NCBI RefSeq assembly: GCF_000014185.1 | Contig: NC_008148.1 | Location: forward strand, 1,240,001 to 1,304,000 | Length of the DNA: 64,000 bases | Reading direction: 5' to 3' | Source: Rubrobacter xylanophilus DSM 9941 | Lineage (GTDB): Bacteria > Actinomycetota > Rubrobacteria > Rubrobacterales > Rubrobacteraceae | In this document: positions 6,957-14,694 of the stretch, piece after piece | How the letters are laid out: the number at the start of each line of letters is the position of its first letter | Numbering within the stretch: position 1 is the stretch's first letter | Notes under the pieces: generated by a model | Database searches by the model: none | Told to the model about the DNA's origin: nothing | Seen by the model: only the letters and a program-made list of their open reading frames with translations | Program-made: the position numbers and the translations under genes

Positions 6957-9401
6957 ATGAGGGTCTTCTACCGCCTGGGGCGCTTTGACTACCGCTGGCG
7001 CTGGGCGCTGCTCGCCGTGTGGGGTCTGCTCGTCGCCACCGGGGCCTTCTTCGCGCCGCGCATCGGCGGGGAGCTCGAGGGCGGCGGCTTCGACGGGGCG
7101 GGGACCGAGGCCGAGCGGGTGCAGGACATCATGGTCGAGGAGTTCGGCGTCTCGCCGGCGACCCTCACCGTGGTCTTCGACGGCGGGGGGCTGGACGCCC
7201 GCAGCGAGGAGTTCCGCCGGGCGGAGCGGGAGGCCCTGGAGCCGCTGCGGGAGATGGAGGAGGTCCGCCACGTCTCCACCTACGCCAGCACCGGGGACCC
7301 GCGCTTCGTCTCCGAGGACGGCGGGGAGACGTACGCGGTGGTGGCCTTCGATGCCTCCATAGACAGGACGCAGGATCTGGTGGAGGAGGTGCGCCGGAAG
7401 GTCCGCTCCGACAGGCTCGAGACCTACGTGACCGGGGCCCCGGCGGTCTACCAGGACATACAGGTCGCCAGCAACGAGGATATCCGGAAGGCCGAGAAGT
7501 ACGCCTTCCCGCTGGCGGTGCTCATCCTGATCTTCGCCTTCGGCACGGTGGTCGCCGCCGGCGTGCCGGTGCTCATCGGCGGGGCGAGCGTGCTCTCCAC
7601 CTTCGCGGTGCTGTACTTCGTGGCCGGCTCCTACGACATGTCCATCTTCGTGCTGACCATCTCCACGATGCTGGGGCTGGGGCTGGGGATAGACTACGCC
7701 CTCTTCGCGGTGAGCCGCTTCCGGGAGGAGCTCGAGGACTACCCGGTGGAGGAGGCGATCCCGCGGACGGTGGCCACGGCGGGGCGTTCGATCTTTTTCT
7801 CGGGGATGGCGGTCCTGATCGGGCTCTCCGGGCTGATGTTCTTCCCGTTTATGTTCATGCGCTCCATCGGGGCGGGCGGGGCGATCGTGGTGTTTGTCTC
7901 GGTGGCGGCGGCGCTGACGCTGCTGCCGGCCTTCCTGGGCGTGCTGGGGCACCGGGTGAACGCCCTCTCGATCCGGCGGCACCGGGGGGCTCCGGGGACC
8001 CGCTTCTGGAGCCGGAGCGCGGAGCTGGTGATGCGCCGGCCGGTCGCGGTGATCCTGGCGGTGGGCGCGGTGCTGGGGGCGCTGCTGTACCCGGCGCTGC
8101 ACATGAAGCTGGCGGTCCCGGAGGCGAGCGTGCTGCCGAGGAAGTACGAGTCGCGTGCCGGCGACGACATCCTGAAGCGGGAGTTCGACTACCAGGCCCT
8201 GAACCCGATCCAGGTGGTGGCCACCCTCTCCCACGACCCGCTGAGCCCGGCCGGGCTGGCCGGGGTGAAGGAGCTGGGGGAGCGGCTCCGAGCGACGGGG
8301 GAGGTCAGGGAGCTCACGAGCGTCTACACGGTCGGGGAGCGGGCGGCGCTGCAGTACGCCCGGCGCGTGGAGGAGGCGCGGGAGCGCGCCCGCGCGCGGG
8401 CCGAGCGCCGGGTGGAGGAGGCGGTGGAGGAGCAGCTCGCCGGGCTGCGGGCGCGGCTGGGCTTTGTGCCACCGGGGGCGGAGGAGAGGATAAGGGAGGA
8501 GGCGCAGAGGAGGGCGGAGGCCGAGCTCGAACGCCGGGTGCCGGAGCTGCCCGAGGGGGTCACCCCGGAGAGGGTCACCCCGGAGGGGGTGGCGAACTTC
8601 CTGAGCCTCCCCGCGGCGCGGGACTCCGAACGCCTCCGGCAGGCGGTGGACTCCTACGTGGCCGGGGACCGGGCGCTCATCCAGGTGGTGGGCAGGGACA
8701 ACCCCTACTCGGAGAGGGCCTACGCGGCGGTCGAGGAGATCCGCTCGGTCGAGCCCCCGCAGGGGACGAGCTTCCTCGTCGGCGGGCTCTCCGCCGGCCA
8801 GCGGGACTTTATAGCGAGCCTCTACGGCAAGGCCCCCTACGTGGTGGGCTTCGTCCTCGGCGTGACCTACCTGATCCTGCTGTTCACCTTCCGCTCGGTG
8901 TTCATCCCGCTCAAGGCGGTCGTGGTGAACATCCTGAGCCTCACGGCGAGCTTCGGGGCGATGGTCTTCGTCTTCCAGGACGGGCACCTCTCGGGCCTGC
9001 TGAACTTCACCCCCCTGGGCTTCGTGGACGCCACCCTGCCCATCCTGATGTTCTGCACCATCTTCGGCGTCTCGATGGACTACGAGGTTTTCCTGCTCTC
9101 CAGGATCCGGGAGGCCTACGAGAACGGCGACTCGAACACGGCGAGCGTGGCGAAGGGGCTCACCTCCACGGCGGGGATCATCACCTCGGCGGCGGCGATC
9201 ATCATAGCGGTTACCGGCGCGTTCGCCTTCACCGGGATAGTGCTGATCAAAGCCGTCGGCCTCGGGCTCGCCGTCGCCGTCTTCGTGGACGCCACCATCA
9301 TCCGCGTGCTCCTGGTGCCGGCCACCATGCGTATCCTGGGCGACTGGAACTGGTGGCCCGGCGGGCGCAGGACCACCTTCCACCCCGACGGCGGGGATTG
9401 A
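6957..9401 (+). CDS. MMPL-family RND exporter
   Basis: The 814-residue protein has the MmpL layout: TM1 near residue 15, a large extracytoplasmic domain, TM2-6, TM7 (about 360-385), a second extracytoplasmic domain and TM8-12. Both proton-relay signatures are present, GLGLGIDYALFAVSRFREE in the first half and FGVSMDYEVFLLSRIREA in the second. Such proteins export lipids or lipophilic compounds. A highly charged Glu/Arg helical insert (about residues 465-540) in the second extracytoplasmic domain is unusual and probably forms a coiled coil. The ATG overlaps a GGGGG run that may act as ribosome site. Confidence 0.92.
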   Translation: MRVFYRLGRFDYRWRWALLAVWGLLVATGAFFAPRIGGELEGGGFDGAGTEAERVQDIMVEEFGVSPATLTVVFDGGGLDARSEEFRRAEREALEPLREMEEVRHVSTYASTGDPRFVSEDGGETYAVVAFDASIDRTQDLVEEVRRKVRSDRLETYVTGAPAVYQDIQVASNEDIRKAEKYAFPLAVLILIFAFGTVVAAGVPVLIGGASVLSTFAVLYFVAGSYDMSIFVLTISTMLGLGLGIDYALFAVSRFREELEDYPVEEAIPRTVATAGRSIFFSGMAVLIGLSGLMFFPFMFMRSIGAGGAIVVFVSVAAALTLLPAFLGVLGHRVNALSIRRHRGAPGTRFWSRSAELVMRRPVAVILAVGAVLGALLYPALHMKLAVPEASVLPRKYESRAGDDILKREFDYQALNPIQVVATLSHDPLSPAGLAGVKELGERLRATGEVRELTSVYTVGERAALQYARRVEEARERARARAERRVEEAVEEQLAGLRARLGFVPPGAEERIREEAQRRAEAELERRVPELPEGVTPERVTPEGVANFLSLPAARDSERLRQAVDSYVAGDRALIQVVGRDNPYSERAYAAVEEIRSVEPPQGTSFLVGGLSAGQRDFIASLYGKAPYVVGFVLGVTYLILLFTFRSVFIPLKAVVVNILSLTASFGAMVFVFQDGHLSGLLNFTPLGFVDATLPILMFCTIFGVSMDYEVFLLSRIREAYENGDSNTASVAKGLTSTAGIITSAAAIIIAVTGAFAFTGIVLIKAVGLGLAVAVFVDATIIRVLLVPATMRILGDWNWWPGGRRTTFHPDGGD

Positions 9402-9412
9402 TCCGTATCAAT
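9399..9412 (+). promoter_or_regulatory. Inverted repeat upstream of second fur gene
   Basis: TTGAT and ATCAA form a 5-bp inverted repeat with a 4-base centre immediately upstream of the -35 hexamer of the fur-type gene at 9455. This position suits an operator, perhaps autoregulatory. It does not match the classical 19-bp Fur box closely. Confidence 0.35.
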
Positions 9413-9414
9413 TC

Positions 9415-9443
9415 TTGATCCTGGTCGGGGAGGGGGCTACACT
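9415..9443 (+). promoter_or_regulatory. Sigma-70-type promoter of fur-family gene
   Basis: TTGATC (9415-9420) and TACACT (9438-9443) are separated by 17 bases. The start codon lies 12 bases after the -10, so the mRNA has almost no 5' leader. Confidence 0.55.
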
Positions 9444-9454
9444 TTGGCTCTAGG

Positions 9455-9871
9455 ATGATGGAGTTCGAGCAGATCCTGCGGAGCCGGGGCTACCGGCTGA
9501 CCAACCAGCGGCGGGTGATCGTCCGGGAGCTGGAGGGCGAGCGGCACCTTTCGGCGGAGGAGATCTACGAGCGGGTGAAGGAGGAGCACCCCGAGCTGGG
9601 CCTCTCGACGGTGTACCGGACGCTGGATCTTCTGCACGAGCTGGGGATCGTGCGCAAGGAGGACTTCGGCGAGGGCTACTCGCGCTACGAGCTGGCCACG
9701 GAGCGGATGCACCACCACGCCCGCTGCCGGGGGTGCGGGAAGGTGATCGAGTTCAACGAGGAGCTCATGGAGTACCTGACGCTGCAGGTGGAGCGGGAGA
9801 CCGGCTTCGTCACGGACTCCTACGAGATCACGCTGCACGGCCTCTGCCGGGAGTGCGCCGCGGCGGGCTAG
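9455..9871 (+). CDS. Fur-family metalloregulator (second copy)
   Basis: This 138-residue protein has a winged helix (GYRLTNQRRVIVREL, then LGLSTVYRTLDLLHELGIV) and a metal-binding dimer domain with the His-rich stretch MHHHARCRGCG and a second Cys pair CREC. The HHH and downstream Glu residues are those used by Fur/Zur for the regulatory metal. It differs clearly from the Fur at 3506-3934, so the two probably sense different signals. It has its own near-leaderless promoter just after the MmpL gene and is convergent with the MBL gene. Which metal it senses cannot be read here. Confidence 0.88.
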   Translation: MMEFEQILRSRGYRLTNQRRVIVRELEGERHLSAEEIYERVKEEHPELGLSTVYRTLDLLHELGIVRKEDFGEGYSRYELATERMHHHARCRGCGKVIEFNEELMEYLTLQVERETGFVTDSYEITLHGLCRECAAAG

Positions 9872-9893
9872 CCGCCCCGCCCGGCGTGCGGCC

Positions 9894-10649
9894 TCACACC
9901 TCGAAGGAGAGCCCGTCCCGGGCCACCACGACCTCGCCCCCGAAACCTGCCTTTCGCACCAGATCGGGAAGCTCCGGGGTGTCCACCTGCGGGTAGAGGT
10001 GCGTCAGCACCAGCCGCCGGACCCCGGCCTCTCGGGCTATGGCGGCGGCGCCCGAGGGGGTGAGGTGCCCCTCCACCGGCGTCTCGTCCGGGAAGGAGCA
10101 CTCCGCGAGCAGGGTGTGCGCCCCCCTGGCCAGCTCGACCACGGGCTCTCCGCAGGAGGTGTCCCCCGTGTAGACGAAGGCTCCGCGCTCGCCGGAGAGC
10201 CGGTAGCCGACGCTCTCGGGGCGGTGGAGCACCGGCCCCCAGGAGAGCGTCCCGCCCGGAAGTTCGAGCCGGCCGCCGCCGCGCTCGAGCTCGGCGACCT
10301 CGAGGTAGTCCCCCGAGATCCACTCCCCCCACACGCGGCACAGGGACTCCCAGAACGCGGCGAAGGGCTCCGGCCCGCAGACGCGCAGCGGGCGGTCGCG
10401 CGGGATCTCCGAGCCGTACCTGACCGAGAAGAGCAGCGCGGCGAGGTCCACCGTGTGGTCCGGGTGGAAGTGGGTCACAAAGACCCTGTCCGCCTCCAGC
10501 GGGTCGAGCCCGGCGCGCAGCATCCCCCGCAGCGCCCCCGAGCCCAGGTCGAAGACGAGCAGCTCCCCGCCCCACTCCGCCGCCACGCAGCTCTGCCGGC
10601 GCCCGAGGCCCGGTACGACGGTCCCCGAGCCCACCACCGTAACCTTCAT
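9894..10649 (-). CDS. MBL-fold metallohydrolase (RNase Z/PhnP-like)
   Basis: The 251-residue enzyme has the metallo-beta-lactamase metal motif THFHPDHTVD (about residues 61-70), the bridging Asp in YTGDTSC and a distal His in THLYPQ. The N-terminal VVGSGTVVPGLGRRQS is typical of the RNase Z/arylsulfatase-like branch. It probably hydrolyses a phosphodiester or related ester; substrate unknown. The ATG overlaps the TGA of the upstream PAP2 gene (ATGA), so the two are translationally coupled, suggesting sequential dephosphorylation steps. A longer open frame upstream is the shadow of the PAP2 gene. Confidence 0.85.
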   Translation of the reverse strand: MKVTVVGSGTVVPGLGRRQSCVAAEWGGELLVFDLGSGALRGMLRAGLDPLEADRVFVTHFHPDHTVDLAALLFSVRYGSEIPRDRPLRVCGPEPFAAFWESLCRVWGEWISGDYLEVAELERGGGRLELPGGTLSWGPVLHRPESVGYRLSGERGAFVYTGDTSCGEPVVELARGAHTLLAECSFPDETPVEGHLTPSGAAAIAREAGVRRLVLTHLYPQVDTPELPDLVRKAGFGGEVVVARDGLSFEV

Positions 10650-11269
10650 CCTCGCCGCTCCCCCTTTCCTTCCCGCGCGAAGGCCCAGGCCAGCCCGGCG
10701 GCGCCGAGCAGGACGCCGCCGACGACGTCGGAGAACCAGTGCACCCCGAGGTAGACCCGGGTCGCCGCCATCCCCGCGACGAGGCCCGCGGCGCCCAGGA
10801 GCGCCGCCCTGCTCTCTGGCCTGAGGGCGGCGGCGGCCCCGGCGACGAGCGTGATCCTGAGCGCGTGCCCGCTGGGGTAGGGGTACGGGTAGTCCACCTC
10901 GATAAGGGGCGAGGGGTCGGTGGAGCGGCTTATGTCCTCCGGGATCGGGGGCACCGGCAGCAGGAACTTCATGGCCACCTCCAGAACGCCGGTGGCCGCG
11001 AAGGCCGCCACGAGCCGCCACGCCGCACGCCGCCGCCCCTGACGGAGCAGCGCGGCGCACACCGCGAGCAGCGCCGCCGCCGTGACCTCGAGGTCCCCGA
11101 GCCAGGAGAAGGCCCTCCCGAGAGCGTCGAGCGCCCCCGGCGTCCGGCTCTGGGCCAGCCCCACCAGCCACAGGTCGAAGGCCAGGAGCAGACCGGCCCC
11201 CGCCGCGGCAGAGAGGGCGGCGAAGGCCGCAAGGAGCAGCAGGACCCTGCTTCCCGCGTGAGGCATCAC
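10646..11269 (-). CDS. PAP2-superfamily membrane phosphatase
   Basis: The 207-residue membrane protein has about five to six hydrophobic segments and the PAP2 motifs PYPSGHALR (catalytic His) and TRVYLGVHWFSDVVGG (motif 3). The first motif (K-x6-RP) is degenerate: a Lys is present but the Arg-Pro is not. Family members remove phosphate from lipid phosphates such as undecaprenyl pyrophosphate or phosphatidate. A TAGAGT hexamer (11281-11276) lies six bases before the GTG start, again predicting a leaderless mRNA. It is coupled to the MBL hydrolase and follows the sigma gene after a terminator. Confidence 0.85.
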   Translation of the reverse strand: MMPHAGSRVLLLLAAFAALSAAAGAGLLLAFDLWLVGLAQSRTPGALDALGRAFSWLGDLEVTAAALLAVCAALLRQGRRRAAWRLVAAFAATGVLEVAMKFLLPVPPIPEDISRSTDPSPLIEVDYPYPYPSGHALRITLVAGAAAALRPESRAALLGAAGLVAGMAATRVYLGVHWFSDVVGGVLLGAAGLAWAFAREGKGERRG

Positions 11270-11301
11270 GCAGAGACTCTAGCAGAACGCGGGCGAAGAA
11301 G

Positions 11302-11326
11302 GAGGCGCCCCTGAACGGGGCGCCTC
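11302..11326 (-). terminator. Intrinsic terminator after sigma factor gene
   Basis: A 10-bp perfect G/C-rich stem (GAGGCGCCCC with its complement) encloses a 5-base loop about 20 bases past the sigma gene stop. On the minus strand it is followed by CTTCTTC, a modest T-rich tail. Confidence 0.65.
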
Positions 11327-11348
11327 GCTTTGGGGGAGAGAGGTGGCC

Positions 11349-12233
11349 TCAGGCCACCGCGTTGCGGAGCACCCGGCCGTGCTCCCCGCTCTTCAGGATC
11401 CGCTCGGCCTCGCGCTGCAGCTGCCTGACCCGCTCCCTAGAGATCTTCAGCTCGTCCCCAAGCTCCGCCAGCGTCGCCGGCTCCCGGTCGTCGAGGCCGT
11501 AGCGCCTCACCAGCACGTAGCGCGCCCGCTCCGGCAGCCGCTCTATGGCCTCCTTGAGCTGGCTGCTCTCAAGCTCCTTGAGCACCGTGTCGGGGGTGTC
11601 GGAGGTGCGCTCGTCCTCGATGAAGTCCCCAAGCTCCGAGGCAGACTCCTCGCTGGAGACCGGCTGGTCGAGGCTCGTGGCGTCGGGCATTGCGCTTATG
11701 GTCAGCCGCACGTCCTCCACATCCCACTCCAGCCGGCGCGCTATCTCCTCGTCGGTGGGCTCCCGCTCTAGCTCCAGAGAGAGCTCGTTGAAGGTGCGGC
11801 TGACCTTGCGGATCTTCTCGGTCATGTGCACCGGCACCCTTATGGTGCGGCCCTTGTCCGCAACCGCCCGCTGCACGGCCTGCCTTATCCACCACGTCGC
11901 ATACGTAGAGAAGCGAAAGCCCCGCTCGGGGTCGAACTTCTCGACCGCCTTCATGAGCCCTATGTTGCCCTCCTGGATGAGATCCTCGAAGGGCAGCCCG
12001 TAGCCGCGGTACTTCTTGGCCACCGAGACAACGAGCCTCAGGTTCTTCTCTATGAGCTTCTGGCGGGCCTTTCTGTCGCCCTTCTTGGCCCTCCTGGAGA
12101 GCTCTATCTCCTCCTGGTGCGTGAGGAGCTCCCCCTGACCGATGTGCGCCAGGTACTTGGCCAGAAGCTCCGGCGTCTCCGGCTCGCGCCCGGCCCGCGC
12201 GTTCTCCGGTCTTCTCGTCAGGTCCGTCGCCAA
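11349..12233 (-). CDS. RNA polymerase sigma factor, principal (sigma-A/RpoD) type
   Basis: The 294-residue protein contains regions 1.2 to 4.2 of group 1/2 sigma-70. Visible are [19 protein letters not shown] (1.2), the 2.1-2.4 block with [32 protein letters not shown] and [17 protein letters not shown], region 3, and the 4.2 helix-turn-helix [17 protein letters not shown]. Region 1.1 is absent, so it is either a group 2 factor or the short primary sigma of this lineage. Core residues for -10 recognition are intact. The gene uses AGG and ATA codons more than its neighbours, a feature of strongly expressed genes in thermophiles. Confidence 0.9.
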   Translation of the reverse strand: MATDLTRRPENARAGREPETPELLAKYLAHIGQGELLTHQEEIELSRRAKKGDRKARQKLIEKNLRLVVSVAKKYRGYGLPFEDLIQEGNIGLMKAVEKFDPERGFRFSTYATWWIRQAVQRAVADKGRTIRVPVHMTEKIRKVSRTFNELSLELEREPTDEEIARRLEWDVEDVRLTISAMPDATSLDQPVSSEESASELGDFIEDERTSDTPDTVLKELESSQLKEAIERLPERARYVLVRRYGLDDREPATLAELGDELKISRERVRQLQREAERILKSGEHGRVLRNAVA

Positions 12234-12289
12234 TCTCGCCTCCCGGAATCCACCCTATCCTGGGAAATCAATTTTAGAAACTACTCTTG

Positions 12290-12317
12290 ATTATCGCCAG
12301 ACGGCGCTGCTTTTAAA
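12290..12317 (-). promoter_or_regulatory. Candidate promoter of the sigma factor gene
   Basis: On the minus strand TTTAAA (12317-12312) and GATAAT (12295-12290) are separated by 16 bases, about 55 bases before the start codon. Confidence 0.45.
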
Positions 12318-12339
12318 CCCGTTTTGCGGCGCCTTCCGG

Positions 12340-12381
12340 CTCTCTCTACCCAGACCTATACTCTCTCTACCCAGACCTATA
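12340..12381 (+). repeat. Perfect 21-bp tandem duplication upstream of GGDEF gene
   Basis: A 21-base unit containing CTACCCAGACCTATA is present twice head to tail (12340-12360 and 12361-12381) with no mismatch, in the intergenic space between the sigma gene and the RsbRD-GGDEF gene. The unit is A/T-richer than its surroundings. Confidence 0.9.
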
Positions 12382-12420
12382 TACGCACGCGGCGGGCAAA
12401 AAGTTGCGTCGCGCGGGGGT

Positions 12421-12426
12421 TATACT
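12421..12426 (+). promoter_or_regulatory. -10 element of probable leaderless promoter
   Basis: TATACT ends nine bases before the ATG of the RsbRD-GGDEF gene. No -35 hexamer is evident at the normal distance. Confidence 0.45.
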
Positions 12427-12435
12427 GCGGGGCGC

Positions 12436-13368
12436 ATGGCCAGCCAGTCCCTCATAGCGGACAGCATCGGGGAGGACCTGCGGTCCATCGTCGCCGGGTG
12501 GCGGGAGGAGCGCGGGGGGGCTCCCGACCGCGAGCGGGAGGAGGCTCTGGCGGCCGGGATGGAGGAGCTGGTGGTGGCCTTCACCGAGTTCTTGCGCAGC
12601 CCGGAGCCGGTGGAGACCTTCACCCGCGGCGGGGCCACCCGGGCGCTGGTCGGCAGGATCGCGCGCTACCAGCGCGGGCTGGGGAGGGACGCGGTGGGCG
12701 TGATCGAGGACTTCATGGCCCTCCGGCGCTGCGTCTGGCGCGCGGTGGAGCGGCGGGTGGATCTGGGGCGGCTGAGCGGCGGCGAGGTGGCCCGCTTCTT
12801 CGTCAAGCTGATGCAGGCCTCCGACTGGGTGACGGAGAAGGGGCTCGAGGCCTTCGACGCCCTCGTGCGGGAGGAGATGGAGCAGGAGCTCGGGCGGGCG
12901 CAGGCCACCGACCTCGTGACCGGGCTGCCGGACAGGGACCTCTTTCACCGGGTTCTGCTGCCGCGCGCCGTCGCCGAGCACCGGCGGCTCGCGCTGGTCG
13001 TCTTCGACGTCGCCAACTTCACCGAGACCGTGGCGCGCGGCCGGGTCGAGGACGCCCGGCGCATCCTGTACCGCCTCTCGGAGGCGGTGCGGGAGGAGTC
13101 CCCCGAGGGGGCGGTCTGTGCCCGGTTCGGGGACGACGAGATCTGCGCGGTCCTGCCCGAGACTGGCGGGGAGGCCGCCTACCAGATGGCCGAGCGCGTG
13201 CTGCGCCGGCTCGCCGCCGAGCACGGCGGCTTCGAGGTGGACGCGGGCGTCGCCGAGTACCCGGCGCACGCCTCCCGGCCCGGGGAGCTCGTCTCCGAGA
13301 CCCTCAGGGCGCTCGGCACCGCCAAGCGCCTCGGGGGGAGCGGCATCGTCGTGGCCAGAAGACAGTAG
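12436..13368 (+). CDS. RsbRD N-terminal domain fused to a degenerate GGDEF domain
   Basis: The 310-residue protein has an N-terminal helical region of about 145 residues resembling the RsbRD_N (RsbT co-antagonist) sensory domain, then a C-terminal nucleotide-cyclase fold. The latter contains TDLVTGLPDRDLF at its start. The active-site loop reads GDDEI where diguanylate cyclases have GGDEF or GGEEF, so catalytic activity is doubtful. It may bind nucleotide or act as a partner protein instead. The ATG at 12436 was chosen because of the TATACT just upstream; the longer frame runs into the sigma promoter region. The MhuD-like gene follows after 14 bases. Confidence 0.75.
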   Translation: MASQSLIADSIGEDLRSIVAGWREERGGAPDREREEALAAGMEELVVAFTEFLRSPEPVETFTRGGATRALVGRIARYQRGLGRDAVGVIEDFMALRRCVWRAVERRVDLGRLSGGEVARFFVKLMQASDWVTEKGLEAFDALVREEMEQELGRAQATDLVTGLPDRDLFHRVLLPRAVAEHRRLALVVFDVANFTETVARGRVEDARRILYRLSEAVREESPEGAVCARFGDDEICAVLPETGGEAAYQMAERVLRRLAAEHGGFEVDAGVAEYPAHASRPGELVSETLRALGTAKRLGGSGIVVARRQ

Positions 13369-13382
13369 AGGAGGGAGACCCG

Positions 13383-13697
13383 ATGATAGCTGTTGCAAAC
13401 AGCCTGCCCGTGCGCGAGGGGGCCGCGGACCGGATCGTGGAGATGTTCTCGGCGGGCCGGGGAGCGGTGCAGGACTTCCCCGGGTTCGTGGCGATGGAGG
13501 TGCTCAAGTCCGAGGGCGAGGACGAGGTGCTCGTCGTCACCTGGTGGGAGGACCGGGCCTCCTTCGACGCGTGGGTCGCAAGCGACGCTTTCAGAGAGGC
13601 CCACGGCAGAGGCGGCGGAGGAGGGCTCCTGAGGGAACACCCGCGGATGACCGTCTACGAGGTCGCGCTGGAGCGCGGCCGGCGGCCCGTCCGGTAG
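13383..13697 (+). CDS. Antibiotic-biosynthesis-monooxygenase fold protein, MhuD/HmoA-like haem-degrading enzyme
   Basis: The 104-residue protein matches the ABM fold of small haem-degrading oxygenases. It has an early Asn (N6 in VANSLPV), the PGFVAMEVL strand, a VVTWWEDRASFDAW segment with the conserved Trp, and a downstream His in FREAHGRG. These correspond to the Asn, Trp and His of M. tuberculosis MhuD. If active it would release iron from haem in the cytoplasm. GGAGGGAGA precedes the ATG, and it sits 14 bases after the GGDEF-like gene, so the pair is likely one operon. Other ABM proteins are possible. Confidence 0.7.
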   Translation: MIAVANSLPVREGAADRIVEMFSAGRGAVQDFPGFVAMEVLKSEGEDEVLVVTWWEDRASFDAWVASDAFREAHGRGGGGGLLREHPRMTVYEVALERGRRPVR

Positions 13698-13709
13698 GCG
13701 GAGGGCCCG

Positions 13710-13892
13710 CTAGGCCAGCACGCCCGCCTGGGCGGAGGAGTGGTGTTCGCCCTCCGGGGAGGGCTCGTACTCGCCCTTGCCGAGGACGGCGAACGTCATG
13801 GCGAACAGAAGGATCAGTATGGCGACCAGAATCCCGTATGCCAGCCGTTCGCGCAATCTCTCTCCTCTCTGCTTCCGCCTTGCCAGCGGCAT
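13710..13892 (-). CDS. Small single-pass membrane protein, unknown
   Basis: The 60-residue frame encodes a very basic N-terminus (ARRKQRGERLRERL), one transmembrane helix (about residues 19-39) and an acidic/His tail. The start is taken at ATG 13892; ATG 13913 would add seven residues. It is divergent from the Crp/Fnr gene and convergent with the MhuD-like gene. No family is recognised; the membrane topology (positive inside) and coding bias support it as real. Confidence 0.5.
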   Translation of the reverse strand: MPLARRKQRGERLRERLAYGILVAILILLFAMTFAVLGKGEYEPSPEGEHHSSAQAGVLA

Positions 13893-13956
13893 TCTACCGC
13901 AGTTTGGCTGCATGTTCCGCAGGCGGCGAAACAACTTTCCGGCTCGTAATGTACAA

Positions 13957-13972
13957 TGTAACAGCGTGTAAC
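13957..13972 (+). promoter_or_regulatory. Direct repeat TGTAAC x2 before Crp/Fnr gene
   Basis: TGTAAC occurs at 13957-13962 and again at 13967-13972, ten bases apart start to start (one helical turn), beside a TACAAT hexamer (13952-13957). It is a candidate operator in the divergent intergenic region. Confidence 0.35.
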
Positions 13973-13995
13973 GGGAAGCCCCAGAGGGAGCCGGG

Positions 13996-14694
13996 TTGGA
14001 CGTTGACCTGACCCTGAACGAGTATACGAGGCTGCAGGAGCAGGAGTGCAAGGACCTGCTGCGGCTGTTCCACGGCATGGGCATCGCGACCGCCGACCGC
14101 GTGTATGCCCCCGGGGACGCCGTCTACCGGGAGGGAGAGTACGGTGACGGCCTGTACATCCTCACCTCCGGGGTCCTGAAGCTCTTCCGGCCGTACTCGG
14201 GGAGCAAGGAGGCCACCCTCAGGCTCCTGAAGCCGTGGGACATCTTCGGGCACCTGGCCTTCGCCGGGGAGGCGCGCCAGCTGGCCTACGCCGAGGCGGT
14301 CACCGAGTGTCGGGTGACCAAGGTCCCCAAGGTGTTCGTGGAGCGGGGCATCCGGCGGGACCCGCAGGTTGCGTTCAAGCTGGCCACGCTGCTGGAGCTG
14401 CGGCTCGTGCAGTACGAGGAGCTGGTGCGTTGCCTGCTGCCGCGCGAGACCGAGGTGCGGCTGGCCAACCTGCTCCCCATCCTGGCGCAGAAGTTCGGCG
14501 AGCCCTCCGGGGAGGGGACCATCACCATAGCCCTGCGGCTCACGCACCAGGATCTGGCGGCGATGGTGGCCTCGACCCGCGAGTCGGTGACCAAGGTTCT
14601 GAACGACATGCGCAGCCGCGGCCTGATCGAGGTTCGCTCCGGCAGGATCACCCTGAAGGACGCGCGGGCGCTGGTCGAGATAGGGCAGGTCTAG
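13996..14694 (+). CDS. Crp/Fnr-family transcription regulator
   Basis: The 232-residue protein has an N-terminal cyclic-nucleotide-binding beta barrel (VYAPGDAVYREGEYGDGLYIL, then GHLAFAG), a long dimer helix and a C-terminal winged helix with recognition helix THQDLAAMVASTRESVTKVL. There is no N-terminal Cys cluster, so it is not an oxygen-sensing Fnr. The cAMP-contact Arg and Ser of E. coli Crp are not obvious, so its ligand is unknown. The TTG start follows AGAGGGAG. Its stop overlaps the convergent sulfatase stop in one CTAG. Confidence 0.88.
   Translation: MDVDLTLNEYTRLQEQECKDLLRLFHGMGIATADRVYAPGDAVYREGEYGDGLYILTSGVLKLFRPYSGSKEATLRLLKPWDIFGHLAFAGEARQLAYAEAVTECRVTKVPKVFVERGIRRDPQVAFKLATLLELRLVQYEELVRCLLPRETEVRLANLLPILAQKFGEPSGEGTITIALRLTHQDLAAMVASTRESVTKVLNDMRSRGLIEVRSGRITLKDARALVEIGQV

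Noticed and set aside
12311-12332. A fifth pair of 11-bp repeats near the sigma factor promoter
   Set aside because: Only one of the two blocks resembles the consensus and the stretch is better explained as the TTTAAA -35 region.
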